Below, piece by piece: positions 22,011 through 35,319 of a DNA stretch of 64,000 nt (positions within the stretch are counted from its first letter, which is position 1; every line of letters begins with the position of its first letter). The position numbers and the translations under genes were made by a program. Source of the DNA: Sipunculus nudus (taxonomy: Eukaryota; Annelida; Sipuncula; Golfingiida; Sipunculidae). The stretch spans positions 63,141,453-63,205,452 of the forward strand of contig CM049311.1 of assembly GCA_026874595.1 (NCBI GenBank), written 5' to 3'. Under the pieces are notes generated by a model. It searched no databases. It saw only the letters and a program-made list of their open reading frames with translations, and was not told the origin of the DNA.

Positions 22011-22993
22011 TGTGCAGCTGTAATTCTGCCTTTGTGGAGTTTTAAAATTAGACTGGCCCAGTCGATGCAACGGTTAAAAAATAATTCCTCCCACAAACAG
22101 TCATCAAACATTGCCGTGTCGCAAAGCTTAGAACCGGTACTCCCATCTCGCGGCAAATTGTATAACTAAAGTACGGCTATCTGACCGACTATTCATCCAG
22201 TGGTAAACTCCAGTGATTATGGGACGGTCAGCGCCACACATCACCGCCTCGTTGAACTAAGGTCTTTTCCAGTGACGCCATCAGTAGTCTTTCCCAGAAT
22301 CTTTTTCAAAACCAAAACGGTTCATTCAGTCATTGCCTATTCCGAGCTTCCAGTTGGCTACTAATATTCCCATTTAATCAGTCTTAATTTTTAGGCCGTC
22401 GCCTATGTTGAGTTCGGCGAGACTTTAAAACAATATAACCTCAGCCTCAGTGTTAACGTTTATCAGACCACCGTTCTTCAAAGCGGGCCTGTTTAAACAT
22501 AATGTAGGCCGAACAAACTCTGAATCAGCCACTCAGCGCGAGAGCGCAGTCAAAATGGACCGGGTGACTGAAAGGATAACGATTTGTAGTAGCAGTTTGG
22601 CAGTTAATACACTCACATGCTGCCAGCAGATCCTGCCATCTCGGCAGAGGGAACTTTACTGAACCTGTCGTTACAAAACTGTTGCGATAGTGTTTACAAT
22701 ATGCACTTACATTTGGCCTATGGTCCGTTATATTCGTTTAGCAGACACATATAAGATAGGACAAGAAGGTGCATGAGTGGACTACCTGTATACATGATTT
22801 CAGTGCGAATGTTACCAAGCGGGTCGAGCTGTGGGACAGATTTTGCGTTCCCATAGCAACGATGCCATTCACATGAGGCGTGACGGCCTGATATGCAAAT
22901 TCGGGGGAATCGTTAGGTCCTCAAAGAGCCTTATGACGCTTTAATATGCAAATATCAGGGATTCACCATACGGACTTTACAGGGTTTTAGTGA
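22011..22993 (+). repeat. Repeat family D, copy 1 (~1 kb, holds the empty site)
   Basis: Matches 56880-59640 in the same orientation. Conserved blocks include GACGGTCAGCGCCACACATC, ACCAAGCGGGTCGAGCTG and TAATATGCAAATATCAGGG. Two octamer motifs ATGCAAAT occur at 22893-22900 and 22946-22953 and both are kept in the second copy. At 22436-22438 it carries an uninterrupted TAA where the other copy has a 1569-bp insertion. The function of the repeat is unknown; no long frame is conserved between copies. Confidence 0.8.
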
Positions 22994-23369
22994 TAAGAGC
23001 TGGCACTGAGTTAAGTCTATCGGTATATGGAATCACGTTTACTTTAAACATTTTATTAGTAAACGCAAATACTGAAGCCCAGGCAAGGCTATTTTAAAAT
23101 TGAAAGTGTTGTTCCGTCAAAGACTGAAAAAAACACTTTTATGCCCATGGGTAAATAAATGAAGGCAAATATTATGTTATATTTCTGTGATAATTTCATT
23201 TTATTTGTCATATCTAATTCAGAACGTTCAAGTTATATAAACTAGAATGGCTTAGTGTTTGCAGCGCAAACTCAGATATATGTCTCCCCTCTATGGGCCA
23301 TCCAAAAACATTAGGGCTAAAATATGCATTATCTCTAAACTATCAGTCTAGATTTCAGCAGATTTTACC

Positions 23370-23990
23370 TTGCAGGTCAAGGTCAAGGTCATCACTTTTC
23401 GAACTCCAATGAGATTTTGGCAGAAAAACTGGTGTCAAATTTGAAGAAAAAATATTCAGTTTTTCCAAAGTTATTCAGGTCACAATAATCCTAAATTTGC
23501 ATAGATCTGACCTTGAAGATCAAGGTTAAGGTCACTGGAATTCGAACTCCTTCGAGAATTAGGTCGGAACAATAAGTGTTTCAAAGTTTGGAGGACATAT
23601 GCAGCCCTTCATACGTTAACGTGTTAACAAGACAATAACTATAACTCGGCCGATTGGAACCTGAAGATCCTGATCAAGGTGACCGGGTTTCATACCCGTC
23701 CGAGAACTTTGTAGGAACAGTTCGTGTACCAAATTTGAGGACAAAATGTGAAATACTTCAAAAGTTATGGGGTTCACAAAAATTTTACATTTTGGCAGAT
23801 TTGACTTTGAAGATAATGGTCAAGGTCATCGGGTTTCCTAGATTTTGGTAGGAACAATAGGTGTTTCAAATTCTGATGGAAAATACGCAGCCCTTCAAAA
23901 GTTATTGGGTTCACAAGATATCCTACAGACGACGACCACTGACGACGACGACAGACGATGGCACTGAAAACATGAGGGTGGGGGACATAA
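23370..23990. repeat. Diverged tandem array with AGGTCA-type motifs
   Basis: Three to four diverged ~150-180 bp units share TCAAGGTCA-type stretches followed by TCGAACTCC, then TTTGAGGACAAAATG and TTCAAAAGTTATTGGGTTCA-like blocks. The array ends in a GACGACGAC-rich segment. Arrays of this sort are common in bivalve and gastropod genomes. Confidence 0.7.
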
Positions 23991-24046
23991 TAAACTGTTT
24001 ATACAAACTCGAGAGCAACTGCTAACAGCTCACCCATACATTTAAA

Positions 24047-24050
<4 letters not shown>

Positions 24051-24093
<43 letters not shown>
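24051..24093. repeat. (TC)n microsatellite
   Basis: A perfect CT dinucleotide run of about 21 units. Confidence 0.95.
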
Positions 24094-24096
<3 letters not shown>

Positions 24097-27000
24097 ATGA
24101 CCGTATTTTCTTTTTAATCTGCCAGTGTTAGCACAAGATCTCCAATAGAGCTAATTTTCCAAGTACCCTTTTAACTTCGTCTAATTTTTAATGGAAACGC
24201 GAGGGAACGCGAAAGATCGCGAGGGAATTGACCTATTACTTCAATGAGATGGTGAGATATTTTAGGTTCGCCTATATATATACTAGTTATTAGTACATTT
24301 TCCCTTTTTATTCATTGTGGTTACATACTCTCAAAACTGACTAAATTCACATTATAAATACATACAGTCGTGTAAAATGAATGCAGACATACATTTTTAA
24401 AATAGAGAATTGTGATGGGGCGTGCCTAAAGTGTCCCTATAATGCAAGGTTGGTGACCAGTTTGCAGCCCTGTCTGAGAGGACCCTGGTTAGGCGGTGGT
24501 TACCTTAGCTGTGACGTCCCTCATCACAGTCTTGTTTTGTTGTACTTGTTGCTTGCCGGAATCATGGTAAGTCAATGGATCAGGCTACATATTCAGCGAC
24601 ATAGGCAGTTTATCTCAAAACGCTTCCACCAATTAGAATTGCTATATATAGGACTGTAGTCAACAAAATGCAGCATGAAGTCAGTCTTGAAATTTCTCAC
24701 TATATATCTGTTCAACATTTTGAGTTTTCTTTTTACACTTCCTATCTCTATCTCTATCTTCAAAATTGCACCAATACAAATTCCAAAATAGACCGAGCCC
24801 CTCCGCAATAAAACAAGTACCACAGAAATTTGCACGCTATGCTCTCCCTGTTTATACGGTTCTAAAGCTGGCATATCATAAATATGTATGCAGTGCGTAT
24901 ACGCGGCATGAAAACGTACATATGAGTGTGCGGTATGTGTATGAGTGAAGTATAGCAAAGGATATAGTAAAACACTGTAGGGGAAGAGATATCATATTTT
25001 ATTGTAATATCATATCACTTAGATAGAAGTGTGGAATCCCCATTTTTTATCATTCAGGCGTTTTCAGTTACAAGAATGAGGCGTTCTCAGTTAAAAAACT
25101 GAGCCAGCGAAAAGCACTGCATATGCATGTAGATTAATGGAATCACTCAAATGGAATATAATGTCAGTTTCGTATATGTACCGCGTTCGTACAATTTTCG
25201 CATGTACCGAATGCCACCTTAATTGGGGTAAGGGTGCGTTTTTTATGAGGTGGACACCTACGAATTTATAGCGTCTGCAGGGCAAAAAGCAGTTTCTGAA
25301 ACTAACAGGAGATCCAGAAAAAACAACACCTGGGCCTGAACCCAGGTACTGGAGAACGTCGCTAACAGAAACGGTATCCTACATTTCTTCAAAGAAAACG
25401 TAAACTGAGTTTAAAACAAGGTTCGTTGAATGAAAATGACAATGCTCCCATGTGATTTAGGTCAAGGGGGCAATTATTTTAAACTTGAATTGGAAATATT
25501 TTTCCCCTGTGGTCATTTCTCTATCATCTGCCATGATGCTGCCTGGCAACACACGATCTGAGGGCTATAACGGTAACTAGGCTTCAATACGCAAATATTA
25601 ATTGTTGTATACGAAACTTAATATTCTGAACGAAACATCGGTTTCTCATGTGTACCTATTCCGTTACTACTGCAGTGTGAACAACTATATATATATATAG
25701 ATATCGCCAGTTCGGTTTCAACATATGTACTTGCAAACGTAATTTCTAATTGACATATACTTTATTCTGGTTATTTTGTTATTCTTTACTATAAATATCT
25801 ATAAAAATTTATATCTTTTGTTCTAATCATCCGAGGAGGAAAATCCAGACACAGCAGTAATTGGAAGAATCGAACCATCTTGTTACTCGGTCGTTGGTGA
25901 CCCTTGGACCATCGCCCGTGAGCGTCGTCAGTCAGATTTTAGATGCTATTACTTGGTGAAACGTCATGTGCTGGTGCATTCGTCTTCGCAAATTATGCTC
26001 CAGGTAGTAGGATGACAAACCCGGAGACAATAGAAACATGAAACGATCTGTATCCATTAATCATAGATATAAAGGCTTAGACCTTATATCGATCGGTTAT
26101 GTTATAGTTATCATTTTAATGTTGTCAATTCAAATTACTTAAGCACTTTGCATTAGTATGTCCTCATTCAGAACTCGAGGACTTCATGAAATCAGAAATA
26201 ATAGGGTATATTTCGTACAACTTAACATACGACATACGTTTCTTGTAGTGAGAGAGCCGACTCCCTGTAATGACACCTGTTATGTATACCTTATACTGGA
26301 AGCAGTGAATAAACGTTATTGTCTTCAAATGCAAAACAAAGACTAGACCGTTAACAATGGCTGCATCCAATTTATCATGGTCATCGTCCGACCGTCCAAT
26401 ACTAGAGATAAAAAAAGTTGATCCAATATAATATTCCCTCCCACGTGAATCATCCCCTACCTTTAATGACGAGTACGCGACACCTTAGTCGAATCAGAGA
26501 GTTTGTCATCTTAAAGCGAGAGAGATCTAGTTTGTGCCATATTTCCTAGATTATAAACAAGTTTAAACTTTATTCGCAGAATATGAAAATATGATTGATT
26601 AACTTGTTCTTTCGGACAGGTGGGTTAATTATGTTGTTACCATGGTTACAAGGGTAAAACAAGGTCATCGAAAAAGTTAAATTGTTCTTTTTCAAGATAT
26701 CTTTGTAAAATATCATATCCTCAAAAGCTGTAGCTCATTTTATTCATCTACCATTGTCACTGAAACGAACAAATTGGCTCTCCTTGACCTCGTGTTTTGT
26801 TCCGTCTGTTTGTTAGTCCGCCACTTTTCGAATCAAGCATATAACTTCGTGAACATATTACTTGTTTCTGCCACCACCAGGTTATTCAATTAACCAATCC
26901 CGCAGGGTCCCTTGTCTGTTAGACTGTCTTATTTCAACTTCCAGCAAGCGCTCGACCTTTGGCCCTCTAGTTTTCATGCTTCTCTTGTTTAATGCACTGT

Positions 27001-28394
27001 ATTTGAATTGTATTAAATTGATTATATATAAACCGTATTGTGCATGAATGGAGAAGTATGTTGAAAAGCACATTCACACATTTGCACCTTTGTACTAATT
27101 TTTAATGGACATTTATTAAATGTTTAAACCAAAGGGAAAATGCCAAATATTCTGGTGCATGAGGTAAACAAGGAGCGACCGTTTTCATGATTGTGAAAAA
27201 CTATGGATCATAAAGCCAAACTAGACCACATGTATAACATATAGACCTGTATATAAGTTAATTATAGCCACTAATTATTGAGAGAAAAAAAATAACATAT
27301 GTATTATAGATACTAACATATTCACTGTGAACCCAATCAGACTTTATTGATATATTAATATTTGGCCTGCAAGAATAGTTCTTTTTAACTAGAGGACGGC
27401 TTATCTTAATTAACTTGGTCTTTCGGCAGGTATCGTAAACCCGTGGGTTAAAATCAAATCTAGCGGCAAAAATCTACAGCGTTGTTATCGTCCATATAAT
27501 AATACGGGAAGATCCTCCTGTCACTATACATGGACTGGTAACACGGTATAAGGTGTGATCGAAACTGTTAGTCTTCACATAATTATATATACCGGTACTC
27601 TTACTGGGCCACAGGCATGGCTGTTAATATCAAATGATCACCAGTTTAGTTATGAAAAGTATCGCTATGGGCAGCATGATGTCTTCAGTCAGGTCCGTAT
27701 TTCGGAATGAGAGAAAGAATAACAGATAGACTCACGGTCATATAGAATATAATCCAGTTTGAATACAGGCAACGCTCATGCGACGTATATATCCTCATGA
27801 AGAATAAATCAACACAATAAGACATTAAACCAGACGTCCTCAGTGTTCTTGCGGCAAAAGTATTATGGTTAAAAGAAACTATCAAAATTACCTAACCACC
27901 ACCCAGCTGCATCAACAATGACACTGCAGAACATCGACCTTGGCGAGGAATCTGGTGTTTTAGACGCATATAAAATATTGATTGGCTGCCACAGGTGTCA
28001 CATTATGTTAGTCTTTCCCGATATCTGGCTCTTATTAACTATATATAATCCTTTCATAAAAATACGCCAGAAAACGGTAATCCCAAAGTACACTTGTAGG
28101 GTGTTCGTTTTGTTTGTACCAATGTGTTTATATAACAGGTGGAGGTCCGCCAAAAATAATCCAAACACATCAACTAACGACATCTGGCGGCATGTCAGAC
28201 GAACCAGCGTTTTTGCTACTATTTTTATGACGTTTTTTACTAGCGACCTTTCAGCTTCTACACATAGACAACCAACCATCTTCAGTTACATGGTTTTTCC
28301 ATTTGTCAATATTGGCGCAGACACTGTGTTTACTGAGAGCTTGTAGACAAACATTAAAGGTATAGGTTCATTATACGGGGCTGAACTACAGCGG
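24094..28394. other. Unannotated AT-rich DNA
   Basis: No gene can be supported. A 92-codon plus-strand frame at 24381-24659 includes a hydrophobic LVLLYLLLAG stretch and ends near a good donor (ATG|GTAAGT, about 24565), but I could not find partner exons. A 142-codon plus-strand frame at 27918-28346 has no recognised domain and overlaps a short repeat shared with 20.41 kb. Confidence 0.4.
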
Positions 28395-28950
28395 GCAACA
28401 CCAGTTACTGAATCCACATTTTCGTGTTAAAAATGTGGGTTCTTTGCCTTATAAGCTTCTACTATACCCTAGTATAAATAATATATCAATATCTTATCAT
28501 TTGTATAAGTTGTATAAGAAAAGAAAAGTAATATTTCATGACTTTTTAACGTGAAATGTGTACCCTACGTCATTGACAAAAACAACAAATGTTGGTTCAC
28601 CATAAACATATATATATCAGCTAAAACATGAAGTGAACCAACATTTCCTTTTGAAAAATGTGGGTTCAACGCCTAATAGGCTTCTACTATTTACTAATAA
28701 AAGTAAAATATAATAATATTTTATAAGTTAGAAATATGCAGTAAAAATAAGCATTACTCTTTTGACTTCTTTTCTTGACGTTTTACGGGACGTCATCGAC
28801 AAAAATACCAATACTGAAAAAGTGGGTTTACTTTGCACTAAATTAATGTAGGTTCACAGGCAGAAATGCGGGCTTTCGTAAAAATAAAAAATGTGGGTTC
28901 ACTAGTCGAGTGTCTATCATGCAATGAACCCACATTTTTCTGCATAAAAA
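28395..28950. repeat. Cluster of inverted AATGTGGGTTCA motifs
   Basis: AATGTGGGTTC or its reverse complement occurs repeatedly (about 28403, 28434, 28590, 28632, 28662, 28830, 28890, 28925), often as facing pairs a few bases to ~100 bp apart. Nearby TTCTACTAT(A/T) stretches are also repeated. This looks like nested or tandem foldback MITEs. Confidence 0.6.
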
Positions 28951-29706
28951 CATTTTGCAAGCTGAGTCGAGCCACGAAACTTGGCTTACTACTAAAGTCA
29001 GTCGTCTTTTTTTTCCAAGCCAGTCGCCAGCCTTACTCGGCTCCGGGCTCTAGTCAGTGCATTTTAAATATACATAATCTTGAATATCATTCATTCCTAA
29101 GAGACAGCGATTTACGGTCTTTAACCGTTATTCCTTCTAATAAAAGTAATTATAACGCCGTTGTGACGGTTATGTGACCTTATTTAATGTGGTATAGGTG
29201 CATTTTGCGGGGTTGAACTTCAGGGGGCTAAAAGTGACATGAGGAATCTATGGCATCGGTGAAAAGCTTGTTTCTTTACCCTGTGCAATCGTTCTACGTT
29301 TCAAACCACAGATGAGGTCAGCTGTAGTATTAGCCCGAGCTGAGTACGGAAATATCAAAGGTCAAACTTTCATATTACGTCAGCGGTGCTTCTGACAGGG
29401 ATCTGCTATTTCAATCTATTATTTGGCTATAATGAATGCCAGATGATTGCAAAGTTAAGCGGCTTTGCGGACAATGACAGTTGATAAACGAGGCAATAAA
29501 TGTCAGCATCCTACAAAGTTCTACTTTGTATAAAGTTGCATTTTATTATATAAAGTGTGAGTCACACTCTTAAATATTACAGCAAAGTTCGACATACAGA
29601 CTCCAGCTTGGCAGCCATGGACCTTTTATTTTGCCAACTCATGATATAACTAGTATCTATAGTATAATGCTAAGTTGCCTATCTGGTACACGGTACAGTT
29701 GATTGC

Positions 29707-29710
<4 letters not shown>

Positions 29711-29759
<49 letters not shown>
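29711..29759. repeat. (TA)n microsatellite
   Basis: A TA run followed by T- and G-homopolymers (about 29802-29830). No gene overlaps it. Confidence 0.9.
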
Positions 29760-29761
<2 letters not shown>

Positions 29762-30323
29762 AGAATTATTTCTGCGTGTAAGGGGGGGCCCATGTTCCAA
29801 CTTTTTTTTTTTTGGGGGGGGGGGAGGGAGGGGGACGTCTCACTTATAATTTTACTACAATGGTAAAATGGAAAAACAATACAAAAATACAATGATAGAT
29901 AGTATTGTTGTATAAACCTGTGTGATATCTAAGAAACGGCATGTTGGCTGATATCAGTATAAATACAGAACTGAATGAAGTATTTTCCCAACCTTACCTG
30001 CCCGCTACGCATCACCCCTCTCTTACCGGTTCCAGGAATAAAGTTACTTTGAATTAAGTGAGGGGAGAGTAAAATGAACGAATAAAATGCACTTACGCTT
30101 GCCAGTATTCTTTTATTTTCTTTAGAGCCAATTCCCTTTTATCGGAAAATCAAAGAATAACCCCCAACAACAGTTTTGATGGTGTTTTAGTCTAGGAAGA
30201 GACATCTTGGTTTACCCTTCACACATACGTACATGAGGTTTTTCCTTTCCAGTGCATGTTTCACGTGATTTAAATTGACAGTATTGTCTGTAAATAGTCG
30301 GCTGCATCGTTTTTACGTTATCA

Positions 30324-30371
30324 TTTATTTTTATTGGCATTTCCCAAGTATTTTTCTCTAGTATTTTTATT
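30324..30371 (-). terminator. Candidate polyadenylation signals for the 412-residue gene
   Basis: In minus-strand orientation AATAAA occurs 28 bp after the stop codon (30366-30371) and again at 30330-30335 and 30324-30329. In an AT-rich genome such hexamers are common, so this is supportive only. Confidence 0.4.
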
Positions 30372-30398
30372 TAAAATGTTCTCCTTCATTTGTTCCCC

Positions 30399-31637
30399 CT
30401 ATCTTTCGCCGTTTTCGTGCTTCGCGGGCGATGATGGCGGACAGAACGGAGTGGGAGGTGGCGGTTGCTTCATGCGTTCCGCCGCTTTAACAAAAAACTC
30501 TTGAGGTATCCTAGAACCCTCTTCCTGAGCAGGTGGTGCTGGTACATATGCCAACGGAGGAAGTCGGACATTTAATGTTGCACGCCCTTGGGAGTCAATC
30601 GTAAAGCTGTTCCAGTTCCTCTTCAGTTTCACTTGTGATTTCGACTTTCTCCGACTTCTAGCAAATGACGTATGCTGCATGGTCGACTGGCTATGTTTTA
30701 GTTTGCCATCGCGCCATTGTTTTACAGGTTCTTTTTTATGTTCTAGAGTATTTGTCATTATCTTAGAAGAGTTCACTTGCGTTTCGTCCGGGCCCTCTTT
30801 CCTCGCGACCTTTGGGAGAATACGCCAGACACTCATTGTCTTAGTAATGGGTTTTGGTTCCTCGCGAATTTGATCTGGCAGGGGCACATTTTCTGGTTCA
30901 AGCAGATTCGACGATTGGCCATTTACTGCTTCGAGCATATTCTCCTTTTCTACCTGCTGTTTTTCAACTGTGTCTTTGCAATTAGAATTCCTATGTGTCA
31001 ATGGCTGATATTTTTTATCCATTCGAACTCCGTTGCATTCCAAGTAGGCATTAGGCCTACCAAAGATAAACTGTGCTTGCGACCGCGTTCTTAAGCCGTG
31101 ATCCGCAGCCACTTTTACCAAAGCTCTTTGACTGATACTTCGATTTTGTAATGCGTGAAACAAAGGAGGCGTTGCCCCTAATGCCTTGAAAGACACTTTG
31201 CTATTTGTTCTGTCAGATACCACAGTCGGCCTTTGGATACTCTCGGTCATATTTTTAAATCCCCTGACGTCACCACTTGGGTGGAATGACTGCATGGGCA
31301 TCCACTGCTGTTGACTGTTCCATGCACCAATTGACCCAAACTTGACCTGACTTGGTTTTCGTGATTCTTGGAAAGCCTTATGGTGACATAAACAGTTACA
31401 CTTTTCAAACTGGACAGCAGAACTCCGTACTGTAGATTCCTGTTTCATTTCAGATTTACCGAAATGTCGAGTCGGGTCAGTCTGGGTTGCCACAGTATTT
31501 GTCTTAGCTCTGGCTATCCAAAATTTACCAAAAGATACATGTTTATCCTCCGAAACGGACACGTCGTTTTTACATTTGCTGTTACATCCGCCATCATCGT
31601 GAGTTGAGGCTGATCCTTCTTCATCTTTTTTATCCAT
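30399..31637 (-). CDS. Hypothetical 412-residue protein, single exon
   Basis: I do not recognise this gene. It is one uninterrupted frame of 412 codons, far longer than chance frames in this AT-rich window, with ordinary mixed amino-acid composition. An in-frame TGA lies five codons before the Met, so the start is well defined unless a 5' exon is spliced in (a CTATCAG acceptor-like sequence ends three bases before the ATG). Visible features: an acidic, Ser-rich N-terminus; VATQTDP, which fits the TQT core bound by dynein light chain LC8; a short Cys/His cluster CNCLCHH near residue 80; basic SRRKSKSQVKLKRN; and a proline-rich tail (QPPPPTPFCPPSSP). No membrane segment or enzyme motif is seen. 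Overall it looks disordered, perhaps a scaffold. The LC8 idea is inference from one motif. Confidence 0.6.
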   Translation of the reverse strand: MDKKDEEGSASTHDDGGCNSKCKNDVSVSEDKHVSFGKFWIARAKTNTVATQTDPTRHFGKSEMKQESTVRSSAVQFEKCNCLCHHKAFQESRKPSQVKFGSIGAWNSQQQWMPMQSFHPSGDVRGFKNMTESIQRPTVVSDRTNSKVSFKALGATPPLFHALQNRSISQRALVKVAADHGLRTRSQAQFIFGRPNAYLECNGVRMDKKYQPLTHRNSNCKDTVEKQQVEKENMLEAVNGQSSNLLEPENVPLPDQIREEPKPITKTMSVWRILPKVARKEGPDETQVNSSKIMTNTLEHKKEPVKQWRDGKLKHSQSTMQHTSFARSRRKSKSQVKLKRNWNSFTIDSQGRATLNVRLPPLAYVPAPPAQEEGSRIPQEFFVKAAERMKQPPPPTPFCPPSSPAKHENGER

Positions 31638-31659
31638 TATCTGATAGGAATTTCACATC

Positions 31660-34600
31660 AGCCCATATCATATCCCAGCAGCACTTTTATTTTGCTTGAC
31701 ATGTTGCTGTTTATATAAATTGTCCGACTCTGAGCTGTATTGAGCGATAACTGTATATCTCCTTTTCAGTAAATGTTCCAGGTTGCCCTTATTAGTTTAA
31801 ACGTCAAAGAAGGAATACACATCTAGACCATATGGAGTACACTTTTACGAAGGAGTCAAATGATTCCTTGCATTGACCCAACATGGGGGTAACCATAGCT
31901 ATACATATACATCTCTGAATCGCGTGCAGCAAATGTATTTGGCTACCAGTAAGCTTGTTAATAAACAGCTATATCCCCGATAATTACTGCCCATCAAGAA
32001 AATCAAATTTTCCATATCGCGTGTTCGCCCAGGATTCTCCGAAATAAATATCAGTTCTGAAGCAGGGGCACTCACTTCATCTTTCTGTAATTGCGTGACA
32101 GTGTCTACATGTAACAAGGCTACAGGTAAACAATGTTGAAATCGTGGAAACTGCTTCAAAACGAATTGCCATCCATATGTGTCCGGGTGTACGGGTGCGA
32201 TAGTTCCATGTTCACCAGTAATATAACGTCACACCAATGGACCGACAATTTGCGATACAATGACACAAATATCGTATCTTTAACGATACATGATCTCACG
32301 CAGGATAGCCTCGTGCGCTATCAACAGTATAAATAGTAGTTCAGCTGCATATAAAGTGAAACTCGTTGATTCTAGACAAGAAACATAGCAACTAATTTAT
32401 TTTTTCTTTGCAATAAAATGGTAAATTTGCTAACCTTTTATGAGCAAGAGAGTACATTGGCTTAATTATATTGTAATTTAAACTATACTATGATTAATAT
32501 GTATCGCATCGTGCATGTATTGTATCGTGAGCGTATCGCGATACTTATCGCTTCGTGGGATAAAATATCGTTACAGGGATATCGTTCACACTAAACTCTT
32601 CAAGTATTTAAAATCTCATGCAGGCGATAGGAATATTTTATTTATAACTTCACTTTGAAATCTTAATATTCAAATTTACGACTGTTATTATCGGCACATG
32701 GCACACCAGTAGTGTAGCATTTGCATGGACGAAGGGTTTGGAACAGAAGGCTGGAATCCTCGTTTGCAAACTGCCCTGTATTTATTACGAGTAGTCCTGC
32801 TTAGAATCGTTGTCACATTGTAATTGGCTGTGTCTCACCGGCAAGCAATATTTAGTGGTTTAGCGCTCACTGAAGTGCAGAGGAATATATATAATATATA
32901 TATTGGAAAAAAAGTATACTTCCTGTAGTATCAGTGATAATGAATTTTGTGTTTCCTGTTTGAGACAGTTTTCATAAAATCTAAAAAAAAATCTGTCATT
33001 TCATATTGTCACATTCACAATCCCAACTCGCGAAAGCGTTATGTCAGGAAAAAACTATCGACGTTGCACGAGCAAAAGACTACCAACTGCAAGTTTGATC
33101 ATTTAAAAAATGCTTGAATTGGACTGCATGATATTTAAAGAACTTGGCAAAATTTTCCCGGATTATGTGTGAAAGAGCCCTTTCTAAATCAACAGACATC
33201 TTAACACTACCTCCTTTAATTATTAATGATATGAGAGATTTTCGAGGTCTTAAAATCGTATCCCTTGTGTACAATAGTGATAAATTATATATCAAGACAA
33301 ATTGAAAAAATTTGTCAACGATATAATGACGTATTTCTTAAGAGTTTAATTACATGCATGGTAAATAAGTTACATTTCACATCTAGTTTTACATACGAGC
33401 TGCTATCTAATACTTATAAAAGGAATTCGGTTCACGTTTGTTCGCAATGTTTTCTAAAACCGCGTTGTGTACAATATTGTGCCTTACATAATTTTAAAGG
33501 TTATTATCTCCGCAGTGACATAGGCGATATGAAAATAAATAATTTTTAATATACATATAATTTTGCGTGATTTTTCCGTTTTTTTACCGAGCACAGCCGA
33601 ACTGCCTTCGGCAATCACCGGAATGCGTGCATCGTGGTCACTTAACCTCTAACACTAAGGACTATTGTTCAAATGAATAACGCTTTACTTTCAATGAGGC
33701 ATTTGACCCACGTACGTGGTCAGTAAAAGAGAAAAACACGTTTCTCGCTTTATGAAATTGAGAGTTCAACCTAGGAGGATTAATAACAAAACCTAATTCA
33801 AGGTCCCAATTTCAGGAACAGGGCTTGGGTGGTGGCGGGTGTTTCAGGCCTCAAAACTTGTCTGATACGTTGAAAAAAAGGTTGCGATGACGGAAAATGG
33901 GATACTGATCCACTGCATGTAGTCCCTCTGGGTCCGCTTCTGCTACTTACGATGTATGCATATTTCTGTTTCCTTCTTCAGGAACAGTTTCCCTGCAACG
34001 TACATATAATTAATATTTCATGTGTTCCTCACATCAACCTATTCTTTATACGTCAAACGATAGAAACCAGTCAAATATCAACGAAACACTATATGCCTCC
34101 GCGTCTCATTCCGGTTCGCAATGTATACCATCACTGAGCAGGTCTTCAAGGTAAACATACCGGGGTATGATTTTTGCCACGAGCACAGCGCCACAAAACA
34201 ACATTAAAAAAAAATTTGTATCGTATTCCGAGAGTAGGCCACTAAATATCTATATTTTCTTTTAACTTTTATAATAAAAAATGAGCCAATGTCAATATCT
34301 CAGTAAAAATATCTCCCAAACCCCGGTAAAAAGCCCGGTATACCGGGTTTATCAGCTAGTACTTCATAAAATGAGAATTACTTATAGGTGATATAACACT
34401 TTTTTGAAACAATGCATTTTCAACTTTTTTCAAGCCAAAAGATATATTGATGTAACTATATTAATACTTAGTTTATATATGTACTTCCACTTTTGACATT
34501 ACAAACTGTAAAGAAAAGACAAGTTTTTATTTTTCTATGTATGCTTGATGGGCAAAAATGTTAGTAACACGTTTAAGGGTGCACATAAAAATCACATTTT

Positions 34601-35010
34601 CAATTTTGTAAATTTGGAGGCATACATTTTTACTACAACAGAACCTAGATGTATAAATAAGAGGCAGGATTTGAAACCTCATACACCTTCTCTTAAAATT
34701 ATTATAAAATGCACAATGAAATTATTGAACGCAATATATATACTTCTGCATTTGCCAAAAATAAAGAAATCAAATAAATATTAAACCTACCATTTTTAAA
34801 ACATGGAATATATTTATTTATTCCTGTAACCTGATCAGATTCAGCCTTAGTGAAATATAAGTGTAAGATTTTTACACAACACAGTTTACTAAATCGTCAC
34901 ATGTCACCTCAGGTGGAGCAAGGCAAAGCATTTCAGCATTTTTTCATCATTTATATCTTTTTTTAACAGCATGTATTTAACAAATTTTCGTTAAAAGTTA
35001 CAAATGTTGG
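31660..35010. other. Unannotated AT-rich DNA
   Basis: No gene was recognised. Around 32270-32590 there is a cluster of ATCG/CGAT words including the palindrome TATCGCGATA, which may be a degraded repeat. Short frames elsewhere have no exon-like context. Confidence 0.4.
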
Positions 35011-35319
35011 GCCAAAAGAAAGGTTTGGTTCTCATGCACTTTTTTTAATCAGTGCGGGCGGGCTATTGTTTTATTTTTCAGCTCATTGTATGTTTTGATA
35101 AAAATGTCTTATGATCAGGGAAAACATAAAAATGACTTTTTTGCTAAACAGGTAAAAGCACTACATAACAAAAGAAATCTTATCAAAATTGTATTATTTT
35201 ATCTTCTTGAAAGTTGAAAATCAAAATCAAAATGTTTGATGCCGGGGGGGGGGGGGGGGGGAGGGGGGTTAAAATTGACGCGGGCGGTGCCTGGAACAAT
35301 ACCTTGTATTTTTTTGGCC
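35011..35319 (-). mobile_element. MITE family B, copy 3 (inverted)
   Basis: On the minus strand this matches the copies at 7.8 and 8.4 kb over nearly the full element, including CAGGCACCGCCCGCGTCAAT and CATCAAACATTTTGATTT. Its length of ~300 bp shows that copy 1 is internally deleted. A G-run (about 35246-35262) sits inside. Terminal repeats have several substitutions, so it is an old copy. Confidence 0.7.

Noticed and set aside
27918-28346. 142-codon plus-strand open frame
   Set aside because: No domain, both strands are open, and part overlaps a short interspersed repeat; most likely chance.
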